Assembly (NCBI GenBank): GCA_017305925.1
Contig: JAFKJW010000184.1
Span: 42,730-106,729, forward strand
Direction: 5' to 3'
Source of the DNA: Hyphomicrobiales bacterium
GTDB lineage: Bacteria > Pseudomonadota > Alphaproteobacteria > Rhizobiales > Rhizobiaceae
Length of the DNA stretch: 64,000 bases
This document shows, one piece after another, positions 17,901 through 27,110 of the stretch; position 1 is the first letter of the stretch; each line of letters begins with the position of its first letter. A program made the position numbers and the translations under genes. The notes beneath the pieces are model-generated. The model was not told the origin of the DNA. It ran no database searches and was given only the letters and a program-made list of their open reading frames with translations.

Positions 17901-18956
17901 ATGGCAGTGGATGCGACGATGATCGAGGAACCGGTCCGCGGGAACGAGGGCGAAATGATCTACAGGGCGGCCAGCGCCGTCGTGGACAGGCTCGGCAAGC
18001 ACGACTTCTACGACCGCCTGCTGGACATGATCGGCGCACAGGTGCCGCACGATCTCGCCGCGCTGGTGCGCTATTCCAAGGGGGCCCGCCCGGATCTCGT
18101 TCTGCCGCGCATCGAGCTGACCGAGGTGTTCGAAACATATCGCGAGCATTTTTACGCCTTCGATCCCTTCTATCACCACTGGCGCGGCACGGGGGAGGAA
18201 GGCGTGTTCCGCCTGCGCGCCATGGACGCCAGCCTGAGCCGCACGCGCTACGCGCGCGAGTTCCTGCGCCCGGCCGAGATCTATGACGAGATCGCGGTGT
18301 TCCTGCCGAAGATCGGCGACGCCTCGCCGACGCTCATCCTCGATCGCGCCAGAGGGGCTTTCTCGGAAAAGGAGGTCGCCCGCATCCGCGCGGCCTATCC
18401 GCTGCTCGCCTCGCTGCATCGGCGCCACATCTCGATGCTCGTCCTGTCCAGCCACGACACCGACATGTCGCCGCTCGGCTTCGTCGGTGTCTCCCGCATC
18501 GTCGATCAGCACAACCAGACGGTGCTGGCATCGCGCGCATGGGAGCACATCGTCGCCTCCGGAGAGGCCGACATGGCGGAGGCCATCCGATCGATCGACG
18601 CGCGGGGGCCCTGTGCGGTCGCGATCGCGCGGGGACGCACCTTGCGCCGCACGCGGCTGCCCGGCGATTTCGGACCCGCGCCCAACGGCTATTTCGACGA
18701 GGTCGTGGTTGCCCCGCGCGACTATTCGGCGCCCTCCTGGCGGCTGCCGCCGGCATTGTCCGAAAAGCTCACGCCCCGCGAGATCGACATTGTCGGCCTG
18801 ATGCTCAAGGGCCATCCGGTCATAGACATCGCGGCCAAGCTCGGTCTCGGCCGCGGCACCGTCAAGAACTATCGCCACCGCATCTACGACAAGCTCGACA
18901 TCACCACCGAGCGCGAGCTGTTTCTGGAGATCAACCGGCTCAACGCGTCCGCCTGA
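17901..18956 (+). CDS. LuxR-family transcriptional regulator
   Basis: A 351-residue regulator with a C-terminal LuxR/GerE HTH (LTPREIDIVGLMLKGHPVID followed by IAAKLGLGRGTVKNYRHRIY). The ~280-residue N-terminal part has no receiver motif and does not clearly match an autoinducer-binding domain. It resembles the GAF-like sensory half of alphaproteobacterial LuxR solos. Starts at 17901, 17919 or 17955 are all possible because no strong ribosome site is visible. It begins 25 bases after the kinase gene, so it may belong to the amino-sugar operon. Its 3' end overlaps the convergent ABC ATPase by 17 bases. Confidence 0.85.
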   Translation: MAVDATMIEEPVRGNEGEMIYRAASAVVDRLGKHDFYDRLLDMIGAQVPHDLAALVRYSKGARPDLVLPRIELTEVFETYREHFYAFDPFYHHWRGTGEEGVFRLRAMDASLSRTRYAREFLRPAEIYDEIAVFLPKIGDASPTLILDRARGAFSEKEVARIRAAYPLLASLHRRHISMLVLSSHDTDMSPLGFVGVSRIVDQHNQTVLASRAWEHIVASGEADMAEAIRSIDARGPCAVAIARGRTLRRTRLPGDFGPAPNGYFDEVVVAPRDYSAPSWRLPPALSEKLTPREIDIVGLMLKGHPVIDIAAKLGLGRGTVKNYRHRIYDKLDITTERELFLEINRLNASA

Positions 18957-19821
18957 CGCGCAGCGACCGGCCGTCGGCATCGAACAGGTTCGCACCGGTA
19001 AGATCGAATTGCAGCGACACGGTTTCCCCGGGCGCGAGCGCGGCGTTGCCGGCGGCCTTGGCCGTGACGGTCGAGCCGTCCGGCATGTCCATGTAGCAAA
19101 GCGTCTCGCCGCCGAAGCGCTCGACCAGCCGGACCCGGCCGAGCGGCGAGGAACCGTCCGCGTCTCCCCAGGAGACACGCTCCGGGCGAATGCCGAGCTG
19201 CGCCTTCGCGCCGGGCTCTGGCTTGCGCCAGTTGCCGGCGACGTCCAGCCGCCCGCCGTCGGCCATCCTGACGCTGAGAACCTCCGGCGACGCCGCGGTG
19301 ACCTCGACGGGTATCAGGTTCATCGCCGGCGTTCCGATGAAGGTGGCGACGAACACGTTGTCGGGATGCTCGTAAAGCTCCAGCGGCGCGCCCGCCTGCT
19401 CGACGATCCCGGAGCGCAGCACGACGATCTTGTCCGCCAGCGTCATCGCCTCGATCTGGAGTTTTCGGGCGGCCGCCCTGACCCGCCGGTCGACGTCTTC
19501 CTTGGCGAGGCCGGCGCGACGCAGGCCGTAGGCCATGTTGTCGTAGGCATTCATATGCGGGTAGAGCGCATAGTTCTGGAAGACCATCGCCAGACCGCGC
19601 TTGGCGGGCGCCGCTTCCGTGACGTCGACCCCGTCGATCAGCACGCTGCCGGCATCGATGTCCTCGAGCCCGGCGATCATGCGCAGCAGGGTCGACTTTC
19701 CGCAGCCGGACGGGCCGACGAAAACACACAGCTCCCGGTCGGCCACCGTGAGGTCTATGCCCTTGATGACCTCCACATCGCCGTAGGATTTGCGAACGCC
19801 GCTGAGGATGACACTTCCCAT
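18940..19821 (-). CDS. MalK/UgpC-type ABC ATPase with an internal deletion (signature and Walker B missing)
   Basis: The first 124 residues are a normal MalK-type ATPase start with Walker A GPSGCGKST (36-44) and Q-loop FQNYALYPHM. The sequence then jumps from RAAARKLQIE to AMTLADKIVVLRSG. In relatives these are separated by about 70 residues holding the LSGGQ signature, Walker B aspartate and H-loop histidine. The frame is kept, and the total is 293 residues against a usual ~360. The C-terminal TOBE-type domain is complete. Such a protein should not hydrolyse ATP. The lost piece is bounded by similar short sequences (CAG-ATC-GAG versus the usual CAG-GTC-GAG before AMTLAD), so slippage, recombination or an assembly collapse at about 19,450 are all possible. 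It is the last gene of the minus-strand sugar importer operon. Confidence 0.85.
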   Translation of the reverse strand: MGSVILSGVRKSYGDVEVIKGIDLTVADRELCVFVGPSGCGKSTLLRMIAGLEDIDAGSVLIDGVDVTEAAPAKRGLAMVFQNYALYPHMNAYDNMAYGLRRAGLAKEDVDRRVRAAARKLQIEAMTLADKIVVLRSGIVEQAGAPLELYEHPDNVFVATFIGTPAMNLIPVEVTAASPEVLSVRMADGGRLDVAGNWRKPEPGAKAQLGIRPERVSWGDADGSSPLGRVRLVERFGGETLCYMDMPDGSTVTAKAAGNAALAPGETVSLQFDLTGANLFDADGRSLRVRRTR

Positions 19822-19851
19822 GGTGCTGCCCGTAACTCCCTTCTTGCGGCC

Positions 19852-20718
19852 CTACTTGATGCCCGAGGCGGCTATGCCCTGCTGGAATTTTCGCTGCGTG
19901 AAGAAGAACAGCACGATCAGCGGCAGCGTCGTGAGCAGGGAGCCCATCATGACGAGCGACCATTCGGTCGTCCGCTGCGCCCTGAAGGAGAACAGGCCGA
20001 CGCTGAGCGGAAAGCTGCTGCGATCGCGCAGGTAGATCATCGGCAGCATGAACTCCTGCCAGATATAGACGGTCTGGAAAATGGCGACGACGGTCAGCGC
20101 GGGCAGGATCAGCGGCAGCGCGATCTGCCAGAAGATGCGGAACTCGCCCGCGCCGTCCATGCGGGCGGCGTCCAGCAACTCGCGCGGCACGCCGAGAAAG
20201 AACTGCCTCAACATGAAGATGAAGAACGCGTCGCCGAGAAAATAGGGCGCAAGCAGCGGAACGTAGGTTCCGGTCAGCCCGAGCTTCGCCCAGAAGAGAT
20301 AGGTCGGCAGCAGCGTCACGATCGGCGGAATGAGCAACGCGGCGATGGTGACGGCGAAAGCCGCGTCGCGGTAGCGCCAGCGCAGGCAGCCGAAGCTGTA
20401 GCCGGCAAGCGAGCAGGACATGCAGGTCGCGATCGCGGCGACGCCGGCATAGAAGACGCTGTTTCCGAGCTGAGCGAAGAACGGGAAGTCCGGATAGTTT
20501 ATCGTCTTCCAGAGGTTCGACCATTGCGGGTCCGCCGGCCACCACTGGGTCCTGGTCGAGAAGATCGCCGAATTGGTCTTCAGGGCCGAATTGATCATCC
20601 AGTAGAACGGCAGAAGGAAAACAGCCGAGATCAGCAGCATGACGGCGTGGTAGAGGATGCGCGCCGGCCCTGCCCTGCCGGTCCGCTTTCGCGGTGCGGT
20701 GTCCGCCGCAGCGCTCAT
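19852..20718 (-). CDS. Sugar ABC importer permease, MalG-like
   Basis: A 288-residue permease of the MalG/UgpE type. Its first membrane segment is ILYHAVMLLISAVFLLPFYW, and about five more follow. The EAA loop is ELLDAARMDGAGEFRIFWQI. The ATG at 20718 overlaps the end of the preceding permease by four bases, and the upstream continuation of the frame to 21117 is only the shadow of that gene. The partner ATPase gene 30 bases downstream appears defective, so transport would need an ATPase shared from elsewhere. Confidence 0.92.
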   Translation of the reverse strand: MSAAADTAPRKRTGRAGPARILYHAVMLLISAVFLLPFYWMINSALKTNSAIFSTRTQWWPADPQWSNLWKTINYPDFPFFAQLGNSVFYAGVAAIATCMSCSLAGYSFGCLRWRYRDAAFAVTIAALLIPPIVTLLPTYLFWAKLGLTGTYVPLLAPYFLGDAFFIFMLRQFFLGVPRELLDAARMDGAGEFRIFWQIALPLILPALTVVAIFQTVYIWQEFMLPMIYLRDRSSFPLSVGLFSFRAQRTTEWSLVMMGSLLTTLPLIVLFFFTQRKFQQGIAASGIK

Positions 20719-21656
20719 CGGCTTTCTCCCTCGTAATAGACCCAGGATCGCGCGGTCCGGAAGATCAGCAGCGTCAGCACGAGCACGCCGACGAACAGCA
20801 GGGAGGCGATCGCGGCGGCATAGCCGATGTTGAAGTAGCGGAAGGCGGACCGGTAGATGAGGATCATGATCATCAGGGTCGACTCCCCCGGCCGCCCGAC
20901 TGTGTCGCCGATCACCAGCGCCTGCACGAAGACCTGAAAGGAACTGATGATGCCGATGACGAGGTTGAACAGGATCATCGGGGTGATGAGCGGCAGCGTG
21001 ATGCCGAAGAAGCGCTCCCATGGCCTGTCGGTGTCGAGCTTGGCTGCGTCCTGGATCTCGTCGGGTATCTCCTTGAGGCCGGAAAGGAAGATCAGCGTCT
21101 CGATGCCGAGCGGCCACAGGCTCATGATGATCAGTGTCCAGAACGCCGCGCGCGGGTCCTTGAGCCAGTCCGGCGCCGATATGCCGAGAGCCTGGAGGAT
21201 GACGTTCACCGGTCCCGCATTCGGGGTCAACAGCAGCATGAAGATGATCGACGACGCCACCACCGGAACGAGCGTCGGCAGGTAGAAGATCGTCCGGTAG
21301 ATGTTCGCCGAACGGCCTCCCGCGTCGAGCAGCAGGGCAAGGCCGAGCGCCAGCAGAAGCTTCAGCGGAACGAGGCAGAGCGCGAACAGCGCCGTGTTCT
21401 TCGTCGCCTTCCAGAAAGCCGGGTCGGCGAACAGCGCCTCGTAATTGTCCAGGCCGACGAATGTCGGGGTGCTGCCGGGCCTATACTGGGCGAAGCCGAG
21501 CACGAAGGTGGCGATCAGCGGCAGCATCGTGAAGACGAGCAGCGCCACCATCCACGGCGTCACGAACAGAAAGCCGGCGCGGGCCTCGGCCGCCCGCGCG
21601 GAACGGCGAGCCGGCGCATAGGCCGGCGACGGAACAGCGGTCGGCTCGGCCATCAT
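20715..21656 (-). CDS. Sugar ABC importer permease, MalF/UgpA-like
   Basis: A 313-residue permease with about six membrane helices, the first around FLFVTPWMVALLVFTMLPLI. It has a docking loop near EIPDEIQDAAKLDTDRPWER and a short N-terminal cytoplasmic tail rich in Ala/Arg. It lacks the large periplasmic loop of E. coli MalF, as most carbohydrate-uptake-transporter-1 permeases do. It lies between the binding-protein gene (58-base gap) and the MalG-like gene (four-base overlap). Confidence 0.92.
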   Translation of the reverse strand: MMAEPTAVPSPAYAPARRSARAAEARAGFLFVTPWMVALLVFTMLPLIATFVLGFAQYRPGSTPTFVGLDNYEALFADPAFWKATKNTALFALCLVPLKLLLALGLALLLDAGGRSANIYRTIFYLPTLVPVVASSIIFMLLLTPNAGPVNVILQALGISAPDWLKDPRAAFWTLIIMSLWPLGIETLIFLSGLKEIPDEIQDAAKLDTDRPWERFFGITLPLITPMILFNLVIGIISSFQVFVQALVIGDTVGRPGESTLMIMILIYRSAFRYFNIGYAAAIASLLFVGVLVLTLLIFRTARSWVYYEGESR

Positions 21657-21714
21657 GTCGGTTTCCCGTTGCCCGGAGCCGGAAGCCGGCTCCGGGCGAT
21701 GGGATTGCGCGCCC

Positions 21715-23073
21715 TCACTTGACGGTCTTCTCCAGTTCCGCCTGGCTGAGGCTCTGCGCTTCGTCCAGGGCGTCCTTCACCGAAGCCGACTTGAGGTAGA
21801 TCTTCTCGATCGCCTTGGTCAGTTGATCCTGCCCGAAACTCTGCACGGGCGAGTCCCACATCGGGATGGCGATGTCGCGCTGCGCCTTGAAGAAATCGGT
21901 CGCGTCCTTGGCGAATTCCTCGCCGCGCTTTTCGACCACGATATCCGGCACGACGTCCGCCGCCTTGAGGTTGGCCGGCAGGTCGGGATTGCGCCGATAC
22001 CACTCCACGACGCCGTACTGGCTGATATACTCCAGATAGCCGATCGCCGCGGCGAGGTCGCGCGACCCTTTCGGAACCGCGAACCAGTTCGGCCAGACGC
22101 CGCTGACCGGCTGCTTGCCCGACGGGCCGACCGGATAAGAGGCGACATTCCACTTCTGGAACGCCGGCTCGGTCGCATAGAAGTCGCCCTGCGCCCAGCT
22201 GCCGCTTTCGAGACCGGCCTGACGGCCCTCCTGGAAAGCCGGCGGCAGGCCGTCCGCCGACGGATAGATGAGGCGGAACTGGCCGGAGCGGTCGACGGCG
22301 TTGATGTCGCCCTTGTATTCCTCGTTCAGCCAGTCGAGGAAATACTCGAACATGGCGATGTTTTCCGGCGAGTTGATCGTGTAGCGCAGGTTCTTGCCGT
22401 CATAGATCTGCGAGCCGTTGAGCGCGGACCAGATCGGCATGGATTCGGCCTCGCGCGGCGGCATGAAGCCGGCGACCGCGAGGCGGTCGTCCTCCCACTT
22501 GGTGAATTCCTTCGACAGCTTGCGCAGTTCGTCCCAGGTCTTGGGAAAGCTCGCCCGGTCGCTCGGGATACCCTTGGCCTCGAACATTTCCTGGTTGTAG
22601 AGCATGCCGAACGTGCCGGCGGCCACCGGCAGGCCGAACGTCTGGCCCTTGAACTGGCAACTGGCGAGCAGCGCTCCCGGCCAGTTCTCGGCGTTGATGA
22701 CGCTGCTCTTGGCCATGTAGTCGTCGAGTGGAACGAAGGCGCCCTGCGAGCCGAGCGCGATCGGGGAATCCCAGAGCAGCGCGACATCCGGCGGATTGCC
22801 CCCGGCGATGGAGGCGAGCAGCGCCTGCGCGAATTCGGTGGCGGCGCCTATGCCGCATTGCAGCGTGCCGTCTCCGCCGCCGGCCTTGGCGATGAAGTCG
22901 TTGACGATCTTGGTATGGACCTCGCAGTAGGAGGGCGAGCCGCCCGGCGTCCAGACCGACAGTTGCGCCGCGGCCTGCGCCCTGCCGCCGGTCGCCGCCA
23001 GCGCTGCCGCGCCTCCCTTCAGGAAACCACGGCGGTCGGTCATGACCGACCCGATATCGAACGATTGTTTCAT
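21715..23073 (-). CDS. Sugar ABC importer substrate-binding protein (Tat-exported)
   Basis: A 452-residue solute-binding protein of the MalE/UgpB class. The N-terminus has a twin-arginine motif, TDRRGFLKGGAAALAATGG, so export is probably folded through Tat. The mature region begins AAQLSVWTPGG. Typical features include FGLPVAAGTFGMLYNQEMF and GVWPNWFAVPKGSRD. The ATG at 23073 has GGGAGGAG ideally spaced. The frame upstream of it is spurious. The ligand is unknown. The ROK kinase, oxidoreductase and cupin genes upstream in the same operon suggest a sugar or sugar derivative that is phosphorylated or oxidised after uptake. Confidence 0.92.
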   Translation of the reverse strand: MKQSFDIGSVMTDRRGFLKGGAAALAATGGRAQAAAQLSVWTPGGSPSYCEVHTKIVNDFIAKAGGGDGTLQCGIGAATEFAQALLASIAGGNPPDVALLWDSPIALGSQGAFVPLDDYMAKSSVINAENWPGALLASCQFKGQTFGLPVAAGTFGMLYNQEMFEAKGIPSDRASFPKTWDELRKLSKEFTKWEDDRLAVAGFMPPREAESMPIWSALNGSQIYDGKNLRYTINSPENIAMFEYFLDWLNEEYKGDINAVDRSGQFRLIYPSADGLPPAFQEGRQAGLESGSWAQGDFYATEPAFQKWNVASYPVGPSGKQPVSGVWPNWFAVPKGSRDLAAAIGYLEYISQYGVVEWYRRNPDLPANLKAADVVPDIVVEKRGEEFAKDATDFFKAQRDIAIPMWDSPVQSFGQDQLTKAIEKIYLKSASVKDALDEAQSLSQAELEKTVK

Positions 23074-23098
23074 TCCAGCTCCTCCCTTGTTCCTTCTC

Positions 23099-24106
23099 TC
23101 AATTCGATGCGGCGGCTCCCCGCGCCTGCGGCGGCGCCGGCCGAAACCGGCTTTCCTCCCGCTTGCGCAAGGCCATCGTCGCGGCCGCGCCGACGATGCC
23201 TGCATTCGTCCCGAGTTCGGCCGTCAGGACGGGCATGGTTCTCACATCGTCCTGCCACAGATGCGCACGCACGGAAGCCGCCAGCACCTCGCGATAGCGG
23301 CCGGGCGCGCTGCCTAGGCCGCCGCCGATGACGATGGCCTCAGGATCCAGGCTGTTGACCAGCAACCCCACCGCGCTACCCAGCGCCGTGGCGGCGCTTT
23401 CCACGACGGACCGCGCCATGGCGTCGCCCGCTTCGGCGCGCCGCAGGACTTCTTCCGCGTCGAGCCCCGACGCGCCGGTCGCTTCGGCGTAGCGGGCGGC
23501 AAGCGCCGGACCCGAGGCAAAATCCTCAAGGATGTAGCGGCTGTCCGTGCCGCATGCCGGGCAATGGAATGTCGTCGGGCCGTTGGCGAGAACCAGTGCC
23601 GCGCCGCGCGAGCCGGGATAGGGCTTTCCGTCCTGAACCAGCGTGGTGCTGATGCCGGTGCCGACCGAAAGATAGAGGAAATGCCGGAAGGGCCGCCCGG
23701 CGCCGTGGATGGCTTCGGCCAGCGCCGCCGCCCTCACGTCCGCCTCGACCCGCGTTTCGATCACCTCCGACAGGAGGCCCTGGACGTCGATCCCGTTCCA
23801 GGCGATGCGATAGCCGCTGAACACTCCTCCCCGCGCATCGACAAGCTCGGCCACGCCGACGCCCGCGCCGACAAGCGGCACGCCCTCATCGCGCGCCGCG
23901 TCGACGAGTTCGGCCAGCAGTGCCTTGACGTCAGCCAGAACCGCCATTCCGGACCGCTCCGTCCGGCTCGGCACGCGCCGCGGATGCGCGACCGATCCCT
24001 TGGCCAGGTCGACCAGCCCGCCGGCGATCTTGGTGCCGCCGACGTCGATGCCGATGGCAAAGCCGGATGGCACTTTCCTCGCGGCGTGCTGGCCGGTGGA
24101 ACTCAT
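23099..24106 (-). CDS. ROK-family sugar kinase
   Basis: A 335-residue ROK protein. The ATP loop is IGIDVGGTKIAGGLVD, the second phosphate motif YLSVGTGISTTLV, and the adenosine motif AIVIGGGLG. Where ROK kinases normally carry a CxCGxxGCxE zinc site, this has CPACGTDSRYILE, keeping only two cysteines. Zinc binding may therefore be weakened. There is no N-terminal HTH, so it is a kinase and not a ROK repressor. The ATG at 24106 overlaps the cupin gene stop by four bases. The substrate is unassigned. Confidence 0.88.
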   Translation of the reverse strand: MSSTGQHAARKVPSGFAIGIDVGGTKIAGGLVDLAKGSVAHPRRVPSRTERSGMAVLADVKALLAELVDAARDEGVPLVGAGVGVAELVDARGGVFSGYRIAWNGIDVQGLLSEVIETRVEADVRAAALAEAIHGAGRPFRHFLYLSVGTGISTTLVQDGKPYPGSRGAALVLANGPTTFHCPACGTDSRYILEDFASGPALAARYAEATGASGLDAEEVLRRAEAGDAMARSVVESAATALGSAVGLLVNSLDPEAIVIGGGLGSAPGRYREVLAASVRAHLWQDDVRTMPVLTAELGTNAGIVGAAATMALRKREESRFRPAPPQARGAAASN

Positions 24107-24960
24107 GGCGCCGATGTCTCGGCGAACAGGGGAGCGACCCCGAACAGATATTCGCAAGCCTGCCCCGACATGTTGCAGACCCTATAGGCCGCGCCCTGCG
24201 GGACGAAGAAGCCGTCGCCGGGATGCAGCTCGAACCAGGGCGCGGCGACGTCGGGATGCTCGACGAAGACGTTGAGGCGTCCGCTCGTCACGTAGAGGCC
24301 GAGCGATCCGCCGTGACGCTGGACGGAGCTTCGTGCGCCCGGCGAGAGGAGCGCGCGTCCGCTCGTCAACTGGTCGGTCGACGCATGGATGCCGAAGAGG
24401 ACGCGCGGGTCGGCCTTGTCCACGGACCACAGGAGGTCGGCTTCCCGCAGAACGGAAAAGCTTTCCTTGAGCGGCTGGCGCGAGGGCCAATGCCCCCACA
24501 ATTCGGCCCGCTCGTATTTCGGCTTGTCGACATAGGGTTTGGTCTGTGCGTATTTGCCCGACGTCCCCGTCGAGGGCGGCGGCGCGAAGAATTCCAGCAC
24601 CCGCAGCTCCTCGGTGCCGAAGGCCCAGGCGTTGTGCCAGGTGTCGCGCTGGAAGAACACGGCCTCGCCGGTGCGCACCAGCCTGGTCTCGCCGGTCTCG
24701 GGATTGGCGATGACCATCGTGCCCATCAGCACATGCAGCACCTCGTCGGCCGCGAAGACGGTACGGAACGAGTCGGAATGGGTGAAGCCGCCGCCCGGCG
24801 GCAGGCCGAAGACGAGCTGGTGAATCTGGTCGCTGGAAACATAGATCCAGTCGCTGACCAGGCCCGCCTCCTCATCGCCCCACAGATGGCGCGTCACGGA
24901 CGCGTAGGGGATGACGGTGGGCTCCTTGAAGACGGGGCGCGGAGAAGACTTGTAGGCCAT
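24103..24960 (-). CDS. Bicupin domain protein
   Basis: A 285-residue cytoplasmic protein with two cupin-like halves. The first has GGGFTHSDSFRTVFAADEVL with a downstream GEAVFFQRDTWHNAW box. The second has the SVQRHGGSLGLYVTSGRLNV region with LHPGDGFFVPQGAAYRVCN. Histidine and glutamate ligands are present in the first half, while the second half retains fewer. Such proteins may be sugar-derivative isomerases, dioxygenases or binding proteins. I cannot choose among them. Overlapping the ROK kinase gene and lying 7 bases after the oxidoreductase gene, it is clearly part of the operon. Confidence 0.75.
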   Translation of the reverse strand: MAYKSSPRPVFKEPTVIPYASVTRHLWGDEEAGLVSDWIYVSSDQIHQLVFGLPPGGGFTHSDSFRTVFAADEVLHVLMGTMVIANPETGETRLVRTGEAVFFQRDTWHNAWAFGTEELRVLEFFAPPPSTGTSGKYAQTKPYVDKPKYERAELWGHWPSRQPLKESFSVLREADLLWSVDKADPRVLFGIHASTDQLTSGRALLSPGARSSVQRHGGSLGLYVTSGRLNVFVEHPDVAAPWFELHPGDGFFVPQGAAYRVCNMSGQACEYLFGVAPLFAETSAP

Positions 24961-24967
24961 GGCCGCC

Positions 24968-26068
24968 TCAGAACTCCGGATCGTGCTTGAGATGCGGCGC
25001 GGTGCTTTCGACGACCTTGTCGAAGCGCGCCGGCGTGAAGGTGCTGACGATCGGAATGGCCTGTCCGGTGGCCGCCGATTCCAGCGCCTTCGTCATGATT
25101 TCAAGCGCATGGTAGGCGTGCTGCGGGGAATTGACCGGCTTGCGCTTTTCGTGGATCGACTCGATCAGATCGCGAACGCCGTCTGGCCATGGCCAGCGGT
25201 CACGGTTCTCGTAGACCTCCCAGCAGCCCTTGCTGTTTCTCCACAGCTCGTAGCCACGCGGATCCCAATCCTCGCCGAGCATCTGGACGGTGCCTTCGCT
25301 GCCATAGATCTCGATGCCGTTGGCGCGGTACTTCTGGAGCGTGAAGCCGGTAGTGATGTTGGCGAAGCAGTCGCCGCCGAAGTCGAGCAGGATCTGCAGG
25401 TTGTCTTCGGTCTGGACGGTGATCTGGCGGTTGTCGACCACGCGCTGCTTGATCGCGGTTCCGGCGAAGGCGACGACCCGCGTCGCCGGTCCGATCAGAC
25501 CGGTCATCGTGGTCACGTTGTAGACGCCGAGATCGAACATCGGGCCGCCGCCCGGCTCGTAGAACCACGGCCCCCAGTTCGGGCCCGCCCAGCCATAGAT
25601 GCCGCGCGCGTTGAGGACGCGCCCGATGTCGCCCTTATGGATGTGCCGCCAGATGGCCTGATAGGTCGGGCTCAGCGTCACATGCGGCGCGCAGACGAGG
25701 TTCCTGCCGACCTCGTCGGCCAGCTTGACCAGTTCGCCGGCCTCGCCCAGCGACATCGACATCGGCTTTTCGACAAGCACATGCTTGCCCGCTTCCAGCG
25801 CATGGCGCGTCAACGGTCCGTGCTCCCGCATCGAGGTCAGCACGAGCACGGCATCGACGTCGTCCCGCTTGATGACGTCGCGATAGTCGGTGGTGAAATC
25901 CTTGACGCCGTAGCGGCCCTTGATGAACTCCTCGCGCGTCGGCCGGGTGTCGCAGGCGATCACGATCTCCGCCGGCAGTCCGTGCAGATTGAGGCGTTGC
26001 ACCATGGGGATGTATTTTTCCGCGACGCTGCCCGCGCCGATCACACCCAGCCGTACCGGCTCGCTCAT
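24968..26068 (-). CDS. Gfo/Idh/MocA-family oxidoreductase
   Basis: A 366-residue NAD(P)-dependent oxidoreductase. The N-terminal Rossmann motif is LGVIGAGSVAEKYIP, the signature EKP is in HVLVEKPMSMS (about 96-106), and the C-terminal alpha/beta domain contains GGGPMFDLGVYNV. The family oxidises sugars, inositols and their derivatives. It is the first gene of a seven-gene minus-strand operon with a cupin, a ROK kinase and a MalEFGK-type importer, so its substrate is probably the transported sugar. An inverted repeat sits 66 bases upstream. Confidence 0.9.
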   Translation of the reverse strand: MSEPVRLGVIGAGSVAEKYIPMVQRLNLHGLPAEIVIACDTRPTREEFIKGRYGVKDFTTDYRDVIKRDDVDAVLVLTSMREHGPLTRHALEAGKHVLVEKPMSMSLGEAGELVKLADEVGRNLVCAPHVTLSPTYQAIWRHIHKGDIGRVLNARGIYGWAGPNWGPWFYEPGGGPMFDLGVYNVTTMTGLIGPATRVVAFAGTAIKQRVVDNRQITVQTEDNLQILLDFGGDCFANITTGFTLQKYRANGIEIYGSEGTVQMLGEDWDPRGYELWRNSKGCWEVYENRDRWPWPDGVRDLIESIHEKRKPVNSPQHAYHALEIMTKALESAATGQAIPIVSTFTPARFDKVVESTAPHLKHDPEF

Positions 26069-26133
26069 ATTTCCGTCTCCAGCATCGTTCCCTGCTCGCG
26101 GCGAGATTAAGGGACGGGTCGGCTCTCCGCCAT

Positions 26134-26147
26134 GTGACCACGGTCAC
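26134..26147. promoter_or_regulatory. Inverted repeat upstream of the Gfo/Idh operon
   Basis: GTGACC and GGTCAC are perfect 6-bp arms around AC, and the flanks add CATGTG on the left and CACATG on the right. It is the only strong dyad in the 232-base gap between the oxidoreductase start and the next operon, on the upstream side of a minus-strand operon that has no linked regulator. It could be an operator. The binding protein is unknown. Confidence 0.35.
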
Positions 26148-26300
26148 CACATGACCCTGCTCCATACCGGACCGGCTTGTCGGATCTTCGAAGCTCTGCC
26201 CGGCTGTTTCGTCCAGGCATTTACAGAAGCGGATTGGGGGAGAAGCGCATCTTTCCATTGCCTGGAAAACAATGCGCCATCAAACCACGGGATCAGGCTG

Positions 26301-27110
26301 CTAGCGGGCGGCCTCTCCGGCCGGCGCGCCGCTCGTTGGAGCCGGAGCGAGCACGGCGCGCAGGAAATCGCGCGTGCGCTGCTCGCGCGGGTTGGTCATC
26401 AGCGCCTCCGGCGGACCGGATTCCACCACACGCCCCTCGTCCATGAAGATGATGCGGTTGCTGACGTCGCGTGCAAAAGCGAGCTCGTGGGTGACCACGA
26501 TCATGGTCATGCCGGAACCGGCAAGATCGCGCATGACGTTCAGCACCTCGCCCACGAGTTCCGGATCGAGGGCCGACGTCGGCTCGTCGAACAGCATGAG
26601 CTTGGGGCGCATGGCGAGCGAACGAGCGATCGCGATCCGCTGCTGCTGCCCGCCCGAGAGCTGGGCCGGATAGACGTCCGCCTTGTGCGCCAGGCCGACC
26701 CGCTCGAGCAGCGCCATTGCGTCCTCGCGCGCCCGGTCGGGCCTCTTTTTCAACACCTGAACCGGCCCCTCGGTCACGTTCTGCAGGGCCGTCATGTGGG
26801 GAAACAGGTTGAAACGCTGGAAGACCATGCCGGTGATGCGCCGCTGCCGCGCGATCTCCACTTCGCTCAAGGGCCGCAGGGCGTTGCCGACCCTCCGGTA
26901 GCCGGTGAGCTCGCCGTCGAGCCAGATTGCGCCCGCATCTATGGTCTCGAGCTGGTTGATGCAGCGCAGGAACGTGGTCTTTCCCGATCCCGAAGGTCCG
27001 ATGATGCAGACCACCTCGCCGGCCGATACGTCGATGCTGACATCGGTCAGCGCCTGGAGGGTCCCGTAGCGCTTGCCGACCTTGACCGCCGAGACGAGAT
27101 GGCCCGTCAT
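26301..27110 (-). CDS. Amino acid ABC importer ATPase (GlnQ/HisP type)
   Basis: A 269-residue ATPase with Walker [10 protein letters not shown], the family-typical [14 protein letters not shown]-loop [16 protein letters not shown], signature [15 protein letters not shown], Walker [15 protein letters not shown] and H-loop [12 protein letters not shown]. The closest families energise uptake of polar amino acids and opines. Its ATG at 27110 overlaps the permease gene end by four bases. The C-terminal tail ([16 protein letters not shown]) is unremarkable. It is the last gene of a complete three-gene importer. Confidence 0.94.
   Translation of the reverse strand: MTGHLVSAVKVGKRYGTLQALTDVSIDVSAGEVVCIIGPSGSGKTTFLRCINQLETIDAGAIWLDGELTGYRRVGNALRPLSEVEIARQRRITGMVFQRFNLFPHMTALQNVTEGPVQVLKKRPDRAREDAMALLERVGLAHKADVYPAQLSGGQQQRIAIARSLAMRPKLMLFDEPTSALDPELVGEVLNVMRDLAGSGMTMIVVTHELAFARDVSNRIIFMDEGRVVESGPPEALMTNPREQRTRDFLRAVLAPAPTSGAPAGEAAR

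Noticed and set aside
26134..26160. The dyad as a site of a known regulator such as FNR or a LacI protein
   Set aside because: The sequence does not match those consensus sites well and no linked regulator exists, so I list it only as an unassigned repeat.
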